DNA of 64,000 nt from Candidatus Promineifilum breve (lineage in GTDB: Bacteria > Chloroflexota > Anaerolineae > Promineifilales > Promineifilaceae), in contig NZ_LN890655.1 of assembly GCF_900066015.1 (NCBI RefSeq), positions 620,001 through 684,000 on the forward strand, given 5' to 3'. Below are positions 35,011 through 43,873 of this stretch, piece by piece (position 1 is the stretch's first letter; each line of letters opens with the position of its first letter). The translations under genes and the position numbers were made by a program. Under the pieces are notes generated by a model. It saw only the letters and a program-made list of their open reading frames with translations. It had not been told where the DNA came from and did no database searches.

Positions 35011-35936
35011 TCGGGGGCGTCCTTCTTCTCTTTCGCGCCGCAATCGCAGCCGCCGCCCTCGTGCTTGGAGCAGCCGGCTTCGGCCTTGTTCTTCAGCGCC
35101 GCCAGCTCCTCCAGCGGTTCGATCTGGTGCCGCTCCACCTCGTGGACAGCATCATCGACGGCCACCAGCACCGAATCGCGCAACGGCCGCACGTCGATGA
35201 CCCGCCCCTCGCCGTGGGGCGTGCCGATGGTTTTGCCCACCTTGGGCAATTGCTTCTTGGCCGCCACGTACTGCTCGTATTCGTAGACCAGGCAGCAGCG
35301 CAGCCGGCCGCACATGCCGGTAATCTCCTGCGGGCTGAGCGAAATGCCCTGCTCCTTGGCCATGCGGATCGAGATAGGGCTGAAGTCGGTCAGGAAGGTG
35401 GAGCAGCAGCGGGGGATGCCGCACGCCCCATAGCCGCCCATGACCTTCGCCACGTCGCGCGGGCCGACGAGCTGCATCTCCACCCGGGTGCGATAGATGC
35501 GGCCGAGGGCGCTCTGCACGCCGCGCACGTCGAGCTTCTTGTTTTCGGTGGTATAGGCGATGGTCAGCCACGAGCCGTCGAAGCTGTATTCGGCCTTGAC
35601 GAACTTGGCGTCGTTGATGCCCGCCCGTGCCGCTTCCTCGCGGCAGGTGATGAGGGCATCGAGTTCCTTGCCTTCCCACACCTGCTTCATCACCAGGTCA
35701 CGCGGCGTGGCCTTGCGCTGCACGGCGCGCAGCCCCTTTTGGCGGTGCACGTCCTGCGGATCGATGAAGGCGATGACCTGACCCAACTGCTTGCCGCGTT
35801 TGGTTTCGACGATGACGTGATCGCCGGCGACCAGGTCTTTTTGCGCGCCGGTCTTGAAATGGTAAAGCTTACCGAGCTTTTGAAAGCGAACCCCGATGTA
35901 GTCGGAGGTTTCGCCGGGAGCCATTACAGTGGCCAT
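35007..35936 (-). CDS. PSP1/YaaT-family protein
   Basis: A 309-residue protein with the PSP1 domain at about 10-270. The cysteine-rich core GGYGACGIPRCCSTFLTDF and GMCGRLRCCLVYEYEQY (paired CC motifs) is the hallmark of Bacillus YaaT (RicT), which with RicA and RicF binds iron-sulfur clusters and controls RNase Y and phosphorelay activity. The C-terminus adds a short Cys/Gly-rich extension (CSKHEGGGCDCG), which may bind an extra metal. RicA/RicF homologues are not visible in this window. Confidence 0.9.
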   Translation of the reverse strand: MATVMAPGETSDYIGVRFQKLGKLYHFKTGAQKDLVAGDHVIVETKRGKQLGQVIAFIDPQDVHRQKGLRAVQRKATPRDLVMKQVWEGKELDALITCREEAARAGINDAKFVKAEYSFDGSWLTIAYTTENKKLDVRGVQSALGRIYRTRVEMQLVGPRDVAKVMGGYGACGIPRCCSTFLTDFSPISIRMAKEQGISLSPQEITGMCGRLRCCLVYEYEQYVAAKKQLPKVGKTIGTPHGEGRVIDVRPLRDSVLVAVDDAVHEVERHQIEPLEELAALKNKAEAGCSKHEGGGCDCGAKEKKDAPE

Positions 35937-35956
35937 AGGCCTATGTCCTCATTTAG

Positions 35957-36053
35957 AACGGATTAGGAAATAGAACACGGATGACACGGATTCACGCCGA
36001 TTAGAAGGATGATATCCGTTTGAGCCGCGTCGATGCTGTTTCCTATCCGTAAT
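35957..36053. repeat. Degenerate copy of the CACGGATT hairpin repeat
   Basis: GAACACGGATGACACGGATTCACG and a facing CGTGG/CCTATCCG-rich half are imperfectly complementary (about two thirds of positions in the outer arms, GGATTAGGAAA against TTTCCTATCC). The motif CACGGATT is the same as in the 52644-52745 element. It lies between yaaT and the mrp terminator. Confidence 0.6.
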
Positions 36054-36121
36054 TATTTGATTTTTAATCTCACGCGGCCAAGTGTACCGGAAAATGGGGC
36101 GAAGCGGCAACCTGACATAAC

Positions 36122-36150
36122 AAAAGGGGCGAGCATCGGCTGCTCGCCCC
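36122..36150 (-). terminator. Rho-independent terminator after mrp
   Basis: On the minus strand a 10-bp stem (GGGGCGAGCA with TGCTCGCCCC, 5-base loop) is followed by TTTTG. It starts 26 bases after the mrp stop. Confidence 0.85.
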
Positions 36151-36175
36151 CACGAATTGGCTTACGGGTCGCTCA

Positions 36176-37252
36176 TCAACCGATCATGCTGATCGGGATG
36201 AAGTTGTCGGCCTGCACCTGGAGGGTCAGGACGCTGACGCGGGCGGCCACCTCGCGGGCGATGTGGCGGATGGCCTGGGCCGCGGCCGAATCGGGCTGGG
36301 CCACGACGATGGGCCGGCCGCTATCGCCGCCCACGCGCACCTGGGCTTCCAGCGGGATGGAGCCGAGGTAAGGCGTGTTGTGCTCACGGGCCAACTTCTC
36401 ACCCGCGCCGGTGCCGAAGAATTCGCCGCTCATGTTCTCGATGACGCCGATGATGGGCACTTCCAGCTTCTCGAACGTCTTCAGGCCGCGCAGCGCGTCG
36501 GCCGCGGCCACCTGCATCGGTTGGGTGATGACCAGCGCGCCCGACAGGGGTAGCACCTGGGCCAGCGTCAATTGCGCGTCGCCCGTCCCCGGCGGCAGAT
36601 CGACCACCAGATAATCCAGTTCGCCCCAATCGACGTCGGTCAACAGTTGGCGGATGGCGCTGTGGAGCATCGGCCCGCGCCAGATGAGCGGCTGGTCGGG
36701 CTTCACGAGGAAGGCCATCGAGATGAACTTGACGCCATACGCCTCGGCCGGCACCATCTTGCGGTTCACCGGCGGTGGCATCTCCTCGCGCCCCATCATC
36801 ATCGGCACGTTCGGCCCCAGGATGTCGGCATCGAGCAGGCCGACGCGAGCCCCTTCCATCGCCAGCGCGATCGCCAGATTGACGGCTATCGTGGTCTTGC
36901 CCACGCCGCCCTTGCCGCTGGAGACGGCGATGGTGTTGCGAAAATTCTGGCCGATCTGCTCACCAATACGGCGGTCGGACGGCACGTTGGCGTCCCAGTT
37001 GATGGTCACCTGACCGATACCGGGCACGCGGGCCAGCGCGGCGCGGGAGTCGCCTTCCATCTTGCCCCGCAGCGGGCAGGCCGGCGTGGTCAGCATGATG
37101 GTGAAGGCCACGTCGGCCCCGTCGATCTTCAGGTTGCGAATCATATTCAGGCTGACGAGGTCGCGGTGTAGCTCCGGCTCGATCACCGTTGAAAGGGCCT
37201 GCATCACCGCCGCGTCCGTCACGCCCGCTGGATCATTTTTTCGTCCAAACAT
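36176..37252 (-). CDS. Mrp/NBP35-family P-loop ATPase (Fe-S carrier, ApbC/Ind1-like)
   Basis: A 358-residue protein. Residues 10-90 are a MIP18/DUF59 domain with TTPACPLR (Cys59), then a deviant Walker A GKGGVGKTT at 113-121, DADILGPNVPMMMG and LPPGTGDAQLTL. Mrp/Ind1 proteins transfer [4Fe-4S] clusters; the human member NUBPL/Ind1 serves complex I. The usual CPxC cluster-binding pair after GVIENMS is missing here (the sequence goes GVIENMSGEFFGTGAGEKL). It lies downstream of nuoI behind a terminator-like hairpin, so coexpression is partial at best. GGGAG lies nine bases upstream of the ATG. Confidence 0.9.
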   Translation of the reverse strand: MFGRKNDPAGVTDAAVMQALSTVIEPELHRDLVSLNMIRNLKIDGADVAFTIMLTTPACPLRGKMEGDSRAALARVPGIGQVTINWDANVPSDRRIGEQIGQNFRNTIAVSSGKGGVGKTTIAVNLAIALAMEGARVGLLDADILGPNVPMMMGREEMPPPVNRKMVPAEAYGVKFISMAFLVKPDQPLIWRGPMLHSAIRQLLTDVDWGELDYLVVDLPPGTGDAQLTLAQVLPLSGALVITQPMQVAAADALRGLKTFEKLEVPIIGVIENMSGEFFGTGAGEKLAREHNTPYLGSIPLEAQVRVGGDSGRPIVVAQPDSAAAQAIRHIAREVAARVSVLTLQVQADNFIPISMIG

Positions 37253-37276
37253 GAGTTTTTTCTCCCGGCCGTCCGC

Positions 37277-37302
37277 AAAAAGAAAGCGCTCCGGGGGAGC
37301 GC
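37277..37302 (-). terminator. Terminator or attenuator between nuoI and mrp
   Basis: On the minus strand GCGCTCC, loop CCC, GGAGCGC is followed by TTTCTTTTTG. The stem ends 24 bases before the mrp ATG. As there is no room for a promoter between it and mrp, mrp must be read through it from upstream or start within or before it, so it may work as an attenuator. Confidence 0.8.
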
Positions 37303-37327
37303 GACCGGATATTCAAAGAGTTGGTCA

Positions 37328-37359
37328 GACCTCAGAGGTCTCGGACGACCTCTGAGGTC
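37328..37359. repeat. 13-bp double-palindrome hairpin GACCTCAGAGGTC
   Basis: GACCTCAGAGGTC, loop TCGGAC, GACCTCTGAGGTC. The two arms are perfect inverse copies, and each arm is itself a palindrome with one central base. It lies nine bases after the nuoI stop, before the nuoI/mrp terminator. Confidence 0.85.
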
Positions 37360-37368
37360 AGTAAGTAG

Positions 37369-38055
37369 CTAATACTGCAAACCCCGATAATACAACTGGC
37401 GGGCCACGGCCTCGGAAATACGCTGCTGGCGGTTTTCGCCGTCAGCGTCCTTCTTCTTGGTCTTGGCGGCCTCGGCCATCTGGCGGGCCAGCTCTTCGGC
37501 CTCGGCCTTCTTGGGGGCGATCTCGCGCCAATAGCTGATCGGCTTGCTCAGCCGCTCCTTGTCATGGATGTGGGCCGTGGTGCGGTCGTAGCTGGCGAGT
37601 TCGTAATCGTGATCCATCTTGATCGCGTCGAACGGGCAGAATTCGGCGCAATAGCCGCAATTCATGCAGATGTCGATGTCGATGAAGAACTTCTCCGGCT
37701 CCGGCTTGGGGCGGCCGTTGGGCTGCTTGCCGCGCAGGATCCAGATGCACTGCGGCGGGCACACCTTGGCGCAGATGCCGCACGAGGTACACCAGTCGTG
37801 GCCCCAGCGCTGCCCCGGCGGCGGCTCGTCGGTCACTAGAAAGGGCACAAAGCGGAAGCGCTCCGGCGGCGCCAGCTTTTCTTCGGGATAGAAGACCGTC
37901 TTCACCCCTTCGCCGTAGGGGCCTTGGCGTACCTGAAAAGCCTCATCGTTGTAGTAACGACCGCCCTTGCCAGCCCACTTGACGTCATCGACGTAGCTCT
38001 GAACGAAATGGCGGAGGACAACCCCCATCCCTTTGAGGATTCCTAATCCGTACAT
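37369..38055 (-). CDS. nuoI: NADH-quinone oxidoreductase subunit I (8Fe ferredoxin-like)
   Basis: A 228-residue complex I subunit in the hydrophilic arm at the membrane interface. Two tetracysteine motifs bind clusters N6a and N6b: CTSCGICAKVCPPQC and CMNCGYCAEFCPFDA. The N-terminal helix GMGVVLRHFVQSYV faces the membrane as usual. The C-terminal 60 residues are a charged, Lys/Glu-rich extension not needed in short NuoI forms. It is 38 bases downstream of nuoCD. The usual neighbours nuoH and nuoJ are absent. Confidence 0.95.
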   Translation of the reverse strand: MYGLGILKGMGVVLRHFVQSYVDDVKWAGKGGRYYNDEAFQVRQGPYGEGVKTVFYPEEKLAPPERFRFVPFLVTDEPPPGQRWGHDWCTSCGICAKVCPPQCIWILRGKQPNGRPKPEPEKFFIDIDICMNCGYCAEFCPFDAIKMDHDYELASYDRTTAHIHDKERLSKPISYWREIAPKKAEAEELARQMAEAAKTKKKDADGENRQQRISEAVARQLYYRGLQY

Positions 38056-38093
38056 GAATACTCCCGTTTCGGCATGTTACTGATCACGTACCG

Positions 38094-39914
38094 TTAGCGA
38101 TCGACTTCGCCAAGGACGATGTCGATGCTGCCCAGAATGGCGACCACGTCGGCCACCTTGTGGCCGCGCGACATCGGTCCCAGCGCGGTCAGGTTGATGA
38201 AAGATGGGGCGCGAACGTGATAGCGCTCCGGGTTGCCGCCCCGGCGCTTGGTCGTCACGTAATAGCCCAGTTCACCTTTGGGATTCTCGACGCGGGCGTA
38301 GGACTCGCCGGCCCGCGGCGCGCGCAGGGCGTATTGCGGCTTGTCGCCGACGATTGGCCCACCCTCGGTGCGTCGCAGGTGGGGCAATATCTGCTCCAGG
38401 ATGCGCAGACTCTGGCGCATCTCGTCCATGCGCACCAGATAGCGGTCGTAGATGTCGCCGTTGTAGCGCACGGCCACGTCAAAATCGAGGTGCTCGTAGT
38501 AGGAGTACGGCTCGGCGCGGCGCACATCGTAGGGCACACCGCTGGCGCGCAAGAGCGGCCCGGCCGTGCTCAGGGCGATGGCGTCCTGCGGCGTGAGGAT
38601 GCCCACGCCAATGGCTCGGGCGCGCACGATCTCGTTGCCGGTCATCAGGTCGTCGCCCTGCTCCAGCACCCGCGGCAGCCGGTTGAAGATCAACTCTTCC
38701 AGGAACTTCAACGTCGGCGTGCCGCGCACGTCGTCGGGCAAGTCGTAGGCCACGCCGCCGAAGCGCATGTAGTTGTAGAGCAGGCGCGCCCCGGAGGTAG
38801 CCTCGAAGAAGTCGAGAATCAACTCCCGTTCCAGGTAATAATAGAGCATCGGCGTCTGCAACGCGCCGAGGTCGTTGAGCAAAAAGCCCAGCGCCCACAG
38901 ATGGTTGCCGATGCGGTTCAGCTCGACCATCAGGATGCGAATCCACTCGGCGCGCTCCGGCACGGTCATGCCGAACAGCTTCTCGATGGTCAGCGCGTAG
39001 CCGTGGTTGTTCGACATCGACGCCAGGTAGTCCAGCCGGTCGGTGAAGGGCATGTTCATGTTGAACGTGTTGCGTTCGCCGATCTGCTCATGGTTGCGAT
39101 GCAGATAGCCCATCACCGGCTTGAGATCGACGACCGTTTCGCCGTCCAGGGTGACGACCATGCGGAACACGCCGTGAGTAGACGGATGCTGCGGCCCCAT
39201 GTTGACCGTCACTTTATCCGTCTTCAGGCCCGGTGTGGCGTCACGACTGTAGGACAGCCCCAGATAGACGTCCGTTTCCACGTCGTACTCGTCGCCCGTG
39301 GGCAGCCAGCCCGGCGGGTATTGCACGTTCTTGCCGTAAGGGTTCTTTTCCTCGGCGCGGAAGACGTTGCCGTCGGGCCAGCGGCTGCCGAACGGCTTGT
39401 ACTCCTCTTCGTAGAACGGCTCCTTCCAATCCTTGCGCAGGGGGTGGCCGTTGAAGCCATCCCAGGTCAGGATGCGCCGCGGGTCGGGATGGCCCAGGAA
39501 GTGGAAGCCGTACATGTCGTAAGCCTCGCGCTCCTGAAATTCAGCGCCGGGGAAGATGGGCGTCAGCGACGGCAGGACCGGCTCGTCGCGGTTGACCTGG
39601 GCCTTCAGCACCAGCGGCCCGCCGCCGCGGGCGATGTTGTAGAGGTGATAGACCACCTCCAGCTTACCTTCTTCGAGATAATCGACGCCGGTCACGCTGG
39701 ATAGATAGTTAAAACCCAGATCGTCGCGCAATGACTTGGCGACTTCGGTGATCGAATCGGCGTAGACGATTAGCCCTTCGTAACCTTCGCGGGCGTCGTC
39801 GGACACCACGTTGGGATGGAGTTCTTTCAGCTTGGCCGTCGCCTCCTGGGCAGGCGTCAGGTGTTGTTCGCCCTGCTCCGGCGCGACCACGGGATCGAGG
39901 ATTGTGTCGCTCAT
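38094..39914 (-). CDS. nuoCD: Fused NADH-quinone oxidoreductase subunits C and D
   Basis: A 606-residue fusion. Residues 25-200 are NuoC (30-kDa), with [35 protein letters not shown] as the recognisable end. Residues 225-606 are NuoD (49-kDa): [15 protein letters not shown] starts it, and [16 protein letters not shown] and the quinone-site His and Tyr are in the expected places. NuoC-NuoD fusion occurs in enterobacteria and several other phyla. It forms the quinone-reducing module with NuoB. It sits 15 bases after nuoB. Confidence 0.95.
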   Translation of the reverse strand: MSDTILDPVVAPEQGEQHLTPAQEATAKLKELHPNVVSDDAREGYEGLIVYADSITEVAKSLRDDLGFNYLSSVTGVDYLEEGKLEVVYHLYNIARGGGPLVLKAQVNRDEPVLPSLTPIFPGAEFQEREAYDMYGFHFLGHPDPRRILTWDGFNGHPLRKDWKEPFYEEEYKPFGSRWPDGNVFRAEEKNPYGKNVQYPPGWLPTGDEYDVETDVYLGLSYSRDATPGLKTDKVTVNMGPQHPSTHGVFRMVVTLDGETVVDLKPVMGYLHRNHEQIGERNTFNMNMPFTDRLDYLASMSNNHGYALTIEKLFGMTVPERAEWIRILMVELNRIGNHLWALGFLLNDLGALQTPMLYYYLERELILDFFEATSGARLLYNYMRFGGVAYDLPDDVRGTPTLKFLEELIFNRLPRVLEQGDDLMTGNEIVRARAIGVGILTPQDAIALSTAGPLLRASGVPYDVRRAEPYSYYEHLDFDVAVRYNGDIYDRYLVRMDEMRQSLRILEQILPHLRRTEGGPIVGDKPQYALRAPRAGESYARVENPKGELGYYVTTKRRGGNPERYHVRAPSFINLTALGPMSRGHKVADVVAILGSIDIVLGEVDR

Positions 39915-39929
39915 CGACTTCTTCTCCGG

Positions 39930-40658
<729 letters not shown>

Positions 40659-40660
40659 AT

Positions 40661-40921
40661 CTAGGTCGCCTCCTCATACCAAACGGTTAAAATATCAAGC
40701 AAGAACTGTTCCGTCGCCTGGGCCGGGTCGTCCTGGAAGCCGGGCAGCGCTTCAATCAGCGCGGCCAACTCCGCTAAGCCTACGTCCGTCGGCCGCCGCG
40801 ATGGATGATGTTCCATCAATGAGACCACAATGGCGTAAGTCGAATCCCAGTAAAGTTCAGGTTCGTGCTCGGACAAAAGTGTCAACTTTCCCGACAATCT
40901 TTCCCGGTAAGTATAGACCAT
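40661..40921 (-). CDS. iscX: Fe-S assembly regulator IscX
   Basis: An 86-residue protein. Residues 23-86 align without gaps over 64 positions with E. coli IscX/YfhJ as I recall it: [35 protein letters not shown] and [10 protein letters not shown] correspond to the family's W...IA..L...P, FDDDP and EAILLVWLDEA. IscX is a small acidic frataxin-like modulator that binds the cysteine desulfurase IscS and iron. The 22-residue N-terminal extension is unusual and the start is uncertain (no ribosome site; a TTG downstream is an alternative). It is first in a transcript with nuoB-nuoCD-nuoI. Confidence 0.85.
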   Translation of the reverse strand: MVYTYRERLSGKLTLLSEHEPELYWDSTYAIVVSLMEHHPSRRPTDVGLAELAALIEALPGFQDDPAQATEQFLLDILTVWYEEAT

Positions 40922-41010
40922 ACTATTGGGATGGGCGAATTGTTAGCATGGTAAAACATTGTGAATGAGATCGCTGTAACAACGAAGTTAGGCGATCAGA
41001 CTAATTAACT

Positions 41011-42135
41011 ATGCGAACCGATCTTCTTTCCCCCTATCATGGCGGCAGCCATCAGGCCTGGGCCGAAGGCTACCGCGATCATAGCGCCCACGCGGTAACG
41101 CTGCTGACTCTGCCGGCCCACTTCTGGAAGTGGCGGATGCACGGCGGCGCGGTCACCCTCGCCCGGCGCTGGCTGGCGGCCGGCGAGCCGACGCCCGATC
41201 TCATCCTGGCCACCGACCTGCTCGATCTGACCACCTTCCTGGCCCTGACGCGGGCGCGCACCGGCCACGTGCCGACCGCCCTCTACATGCACGAAAACCA
41301 GTTGACCTATCCCCTGCCCGATGACCCCACCACCGGCCCCATGCGCCGCCAACTCGGCGAGCGCGACCGCCACTACGCCTTCATCAACTACGCCTCCATG
41401 CTGGCCGCCGACCGGGTCTACTTCAACTCGCAATACCATCTGGACACTTTTTTCGACGCCCTGTTGCCCTTCCTGCGCCACTACCCGGAGTACAACGAAC
41501 TGGAAACGGTCGCGCTATTGCGGCACAAGAGCGGGGTCTTGCCGGTGGGCATCGATCTCCGGCGGCTCGATCCGCCACCGCCACGGCCCGACCCGGCCGC
41601 CGCGCCGCTCATCCTCTGGAACCAGCGCCTGGAGTTCGACAAGAACCCGGAGAGCTTCATCACCCTGCTCGTGGAATTGGCCGAATCAGGCGCGCCGTTC
41701 CGCGTCGCCCTGTGCGGCGAGCGCTTCGGCCGGCCCAGCGCGGGCTGGGAAGCGGCCGTCAATCAACTGGGGCCGCGGGTTATCCATGACGGCTACGCTG
41801 AGCAAGAGGTCTACCGCCGCCTGCTGTGGGAGGCCACGGTCACCATTTCCACCGCCGCCCACGAATACTTCGGCATCGCCATCCTGGAGGCGGTCTATTG
41901 CCACACGCTACCCCTGTTGCCGGCGCGCCTCAGCTACCCCGAACTGATTCCGGCCGCGTTCCACGCCGATTGTCTCTACCACGGCCGGCCGGATTTGAAG
42001 CGGCGGCTGGCCTGGGCGCTGGGTGACCCGGCGGCGGCAAGGGCCGTGGCGGCGCGTCTGGCCCCGGCGGTGGCGGCCTATGATTGGGGCGTCGTCGGCC
42101 CGCGCTATGATGAGGTGCTAGGGGATAGGTTCTAG
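41011..42135 (+). CDS. DUF3524 glycosyltransferase, tRNA-queuosine mannosyltransferase-like
   Basis: A 374-residue GT-B glycosyltransferase. The N-terminal domain (about 1-170) carries the DUF3524 signatures YHGGSHQAWAEG, LPAHFWKWRMHGGA, YMHENQLTYP and FNSQYHLDTFF. The C-terminal half has a GT4-like nucleotide-sugar site (ILWNQRLEFDKNPESF; STAAHEYFGIAILEA). The eukaryotic member GTDC1/QTMAN adds mannose to queuosine of tRNA-Asp, so a role on queuosine-modified tRNA is an inference from family. No queuosine genes are nearby. The stop codon lies inside the first units of a heptamer repeat. Confidence 0.88.
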   Translation: MRTDLLSPYHGGSHQAWAEGYRDHSAHAVTLLTLPAHFWKWRMHGGAVTLARRWLAAGEPTPDLILATDLLDLTTFLALTRARTGHVPTALYMHENQLTYPLPDDPTTGPMRRQLGERDRHYAFINYASMLAADRVYFNSQYHLDTFFDALLPFLRHYPEYNELETVALLRHKSGVLPVGIDLRRLDPPPPRPDPAAAPLILWNQRLEFDKNPESFITLLVELAESGAPFRVALCGERFGRPSAGWEAAVNQLGPRVIHDGYAEQEVYRRLLWEATVTISTAAHEYFGIAILEAVYCHTLPLLPARLSYPELIPAAFHADCLYHGRPDLKRRLAWALGDPAAARAVAARLAPAVAAYDWGVVGPRYDEVLGDRF

Positions 42136-42160
42136 GTGCTAGCTGCTAGGTGCTAGGGGT
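42126..42160. repeat. Tandem heptamer repeat TAGGTGC across the stop of the DUF3524 gene
   Basis: Five consecutive 7-base units (TAGGTTC, TAGGTGC, TAGCTGC, TAGGTGC, TAGGGGT). The first two units encode the last residues (DRF, then TAG stop) of the preceding gene, so the repeat now provides the C-terminus and stop. Confidence 0.85.
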
Positions 42161-42198
42161 TCGTCTACCATTGTGGCGTCTTTGCCCGGCTGAGCGGT

Positions 42199-42807
42199 TT
42201 AGCGGCGGCGGAACCAGAACCAGCCCGAGTTCCACGGCGGCCGATCTTCGACCTGGGTCGTGCCATATTCTACCCGCTCCAGAGAAAGAAGCGGCTCCAG
42301 CAATTGCCTGAGCGTCGCTTCCGGGATGCCGCGCGGGCCTTCTTCGCCCTCGACAACTTCGTCGCGCAGGTGGGCAAAGAGCACATACTGTCCGCCCGGC
42401 CGCAGCAAGCGAACTAACTCCGCGCGATAGGCAGCCAGCATCTCTTCCGTGAAGGAGTGCATACAGCCGATATCGACCGCCAAATCGTAGGGCGGCTGGA
42501 GGAAGGGCAGATCGGCGGCCGAGGCGACGTGGCCGTGCACCCGGTCAGCCACGCCGGCGTCGGCCGCCCGCTGCCGGGCGATGTCGATGGCCTTGGGGAT
42601 GAAATCGATGGCGTCCACCGACCAACCCCGCCGCGCCAAATAGATGGCGACGCGGCCGTAGCCGCAACCCAGATCGAGCGCCCGCCCCGGCGGCAAGGTC
42701 TCGGCCAACGCGACGATCTCCGGCGGCGGCAGCGGGTCATCCCAGGGTACGCGCTCGCCCTCGTACCGTTCCCGAAAGCGATCATAAGGGGTTGGATCAG
42801 TCATCAT
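42199..42807 (-). CDS. Class I SAM-dependent methyltransferase
   Basis: A 202-residue Rossmann-fold methyltransferase. Motif I is ALDLGCGYGRVAIYLARRG, followed by the acidic loop VDAIDFIPKAIDIARQRA and LRPGGQYVLFAHL after the substrate strand. The N-terminal FRERYEGERVPWDDPLPPPEIV resembles thiopurine-/small-thiol-methyltransferase-like proteins. The substrate is unknown. The ATG at 42807 has GGAG six bases upstream, the MEM start at 42819 does not. Confidence 0.88.
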   Translation of the reverse strand: MMTDPTPYDRFRERYEGERVPWDDPLPPPEIVALAETLPPGRALDLGCGYGRVAIYLARRGWSVDAIDFIPKAIDIARQRAADAGVADRVHGHVASAADLPFLQPPYDLAVDIGCMHSFTEEMLAAYRAELVRLLRPGGQYVLFAHLRDEVVEGEEGPRGIPEATLRQLLEPLLSLERVEYGTTQVEDRPPWNSGWFWFRRR

Positions 42808-42845
42808 TCCCATCTCCACATGCAGGGTTTATCAATAGTCACCTT

Positions 42846-42951
42846 GGGGACACAGAGACCACAGAGAAGTCACAGAGATTCACAGAGAAAGCGCCTTCTT
42901 CCCTCCGTGTTCTCTGTGACTCCTCGGTGTTCTCTGTGTCCTCTTTTGACA
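42846..42951. repeat. Imperfect hairpin of the CACAGAGA family
   Basis: Left half GGACACAGAGACCACAGAG and AGTCACAGAGATTCACAGAG faces a right half with TTCTCTGTGACTCC and TTCTCTGTGTCC. The halves pair over more than 30 positions with some mismatches. The motif CACAGAGA recurs at 9-11 base spacing. It lies in the divergent gap between two methyltransferase genes. Confidence 0.8.
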
Positions 42952-43048
42952 ACCGAAAAGCCCTGTCTCCACATGACGTTCAAGGGCAATGCCCGTACAA
43001 TAGCACAGGTCGAACAGATTGAGCCACCGGGCAGACCTAACCCACACC

Positions 43049-43873
43049 ATGTCAGTCAAACGCCGCTTCCGCCGCACGTTACGCCACATTCGCACCCATT
43101 GGCCCATGTTCGTGGCGCTGTATGGGGCGCTGGTGGCCGGCATGTTGCTGATTGGCTTGAGCCTGGCCCTGGGCTGGTTCTCGTTCATCCCCTTTTCGCT
43201 GGTGATCATGTTGCTGGCCGCCTACTTTCTGGTCGCGCTGACCTACGTGGCCTATCGCATCAACGACGCGCCCGGCGGCACGGCGGCCGAAATTCTGGTA
43301 GAGATGGCCCATACGCGGGCTGAGGAGCGCGTGGTCTGCATCGACCTCGGCTTGCGGGCCACGGCGCTCACCATCGCCCAACACCTGACCACCGGCCAGG
43401 TGACGATCGTCGACGTCTACAACCCGCAATCCAACAATGGCTCAGCCCTGCGCCGGGCCCGCGCTCGCGCCTACAAGCCGCCCGATGACCCGCGCCTGAA
43501 CTGGATCGACGGCTCGATCAATCTCCTGCCTCTGCCCGATCGCAGCGTCGCCGCCGTCTTTATGAACCACATCTTGTCCGAGTTCTGGCTGCCCGAAGAG
43601 CGGCGGCAATTGCTGGCCGAGGTCTTTCGCATCCTGACGCCGGAAGGCAAGGTACTCATCGCCGAACCGATCCGCGCCGAGAGCGATCTGCTGCTGACCG
43701 GCCTGATCACCTACACGTTGCCCCCCGCCGATTACTGGCGCTCGTTCCTGCAATCGGCCGGCTTCGTCATCCGGCGCGAGGAGAAGGCGCGCGGCCTGCT
43801 GACCTGCATCCGGGCCGACAAACCTTCCCCCTCGGCCGGCAAGCAGATGCAGCTGAATCTGGAATTCATCTGA
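43049..43873 (+). CDS. Membrane-anchored class I methyltransferase
   Basis: A 274-residue protein with two transmembrane segments at about 18-70 (PMFVALYGALVAGMLLIGLSL and FSLVIMLLAAYFLVALTYV) joined to a cytoplasmic methyltransferase domain (about 85-260). The domain has VVCIDLGLRATALTIAQHL (motif I region, with GLRAT instead of the usual GxGxG), INLLPLPDRSVAAVFMNHILSEFW and LTPEGKVLIAEP. The altered motif I makes activity uncertain. Two N-terminal helices suggest a lipid or membrane-bound substrate. It overlaps nothing and ends by abutting the convergent DNA methylase gene. Confidence 0.75.
   Translation: MSVKRRFRRTLRHIRTHWPMFVALYGALVAGMLLIGLSLALGWFSFIPFSLVIMLLAAYFLVALTYVAYRINDAPGGTAAEILVEMAHTRAEERVVCIDLGLRATALTIAQHLTTGQVTIVDVYNPQSNNGSALRRARARAYKPPDDPRLNWIDGSINLLPLPDRSVAAVFMNHILSEFWLPEERRQLLAEVFRILTPEGKVLIAEPIRAESDLLLTGLITYTLPPADYWRSFLQSAGFVIRREEKARGLLTCIRADKPSPSAGKQMQLNLEFI

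Noticed and set aside
38160-39704. Plus-strand open frame (514 codons) opposite nuoCD
   Set aside because: GC-rich antisense shadow of a clearly conserved gene; composition rich in Arg, His and Val without domains.
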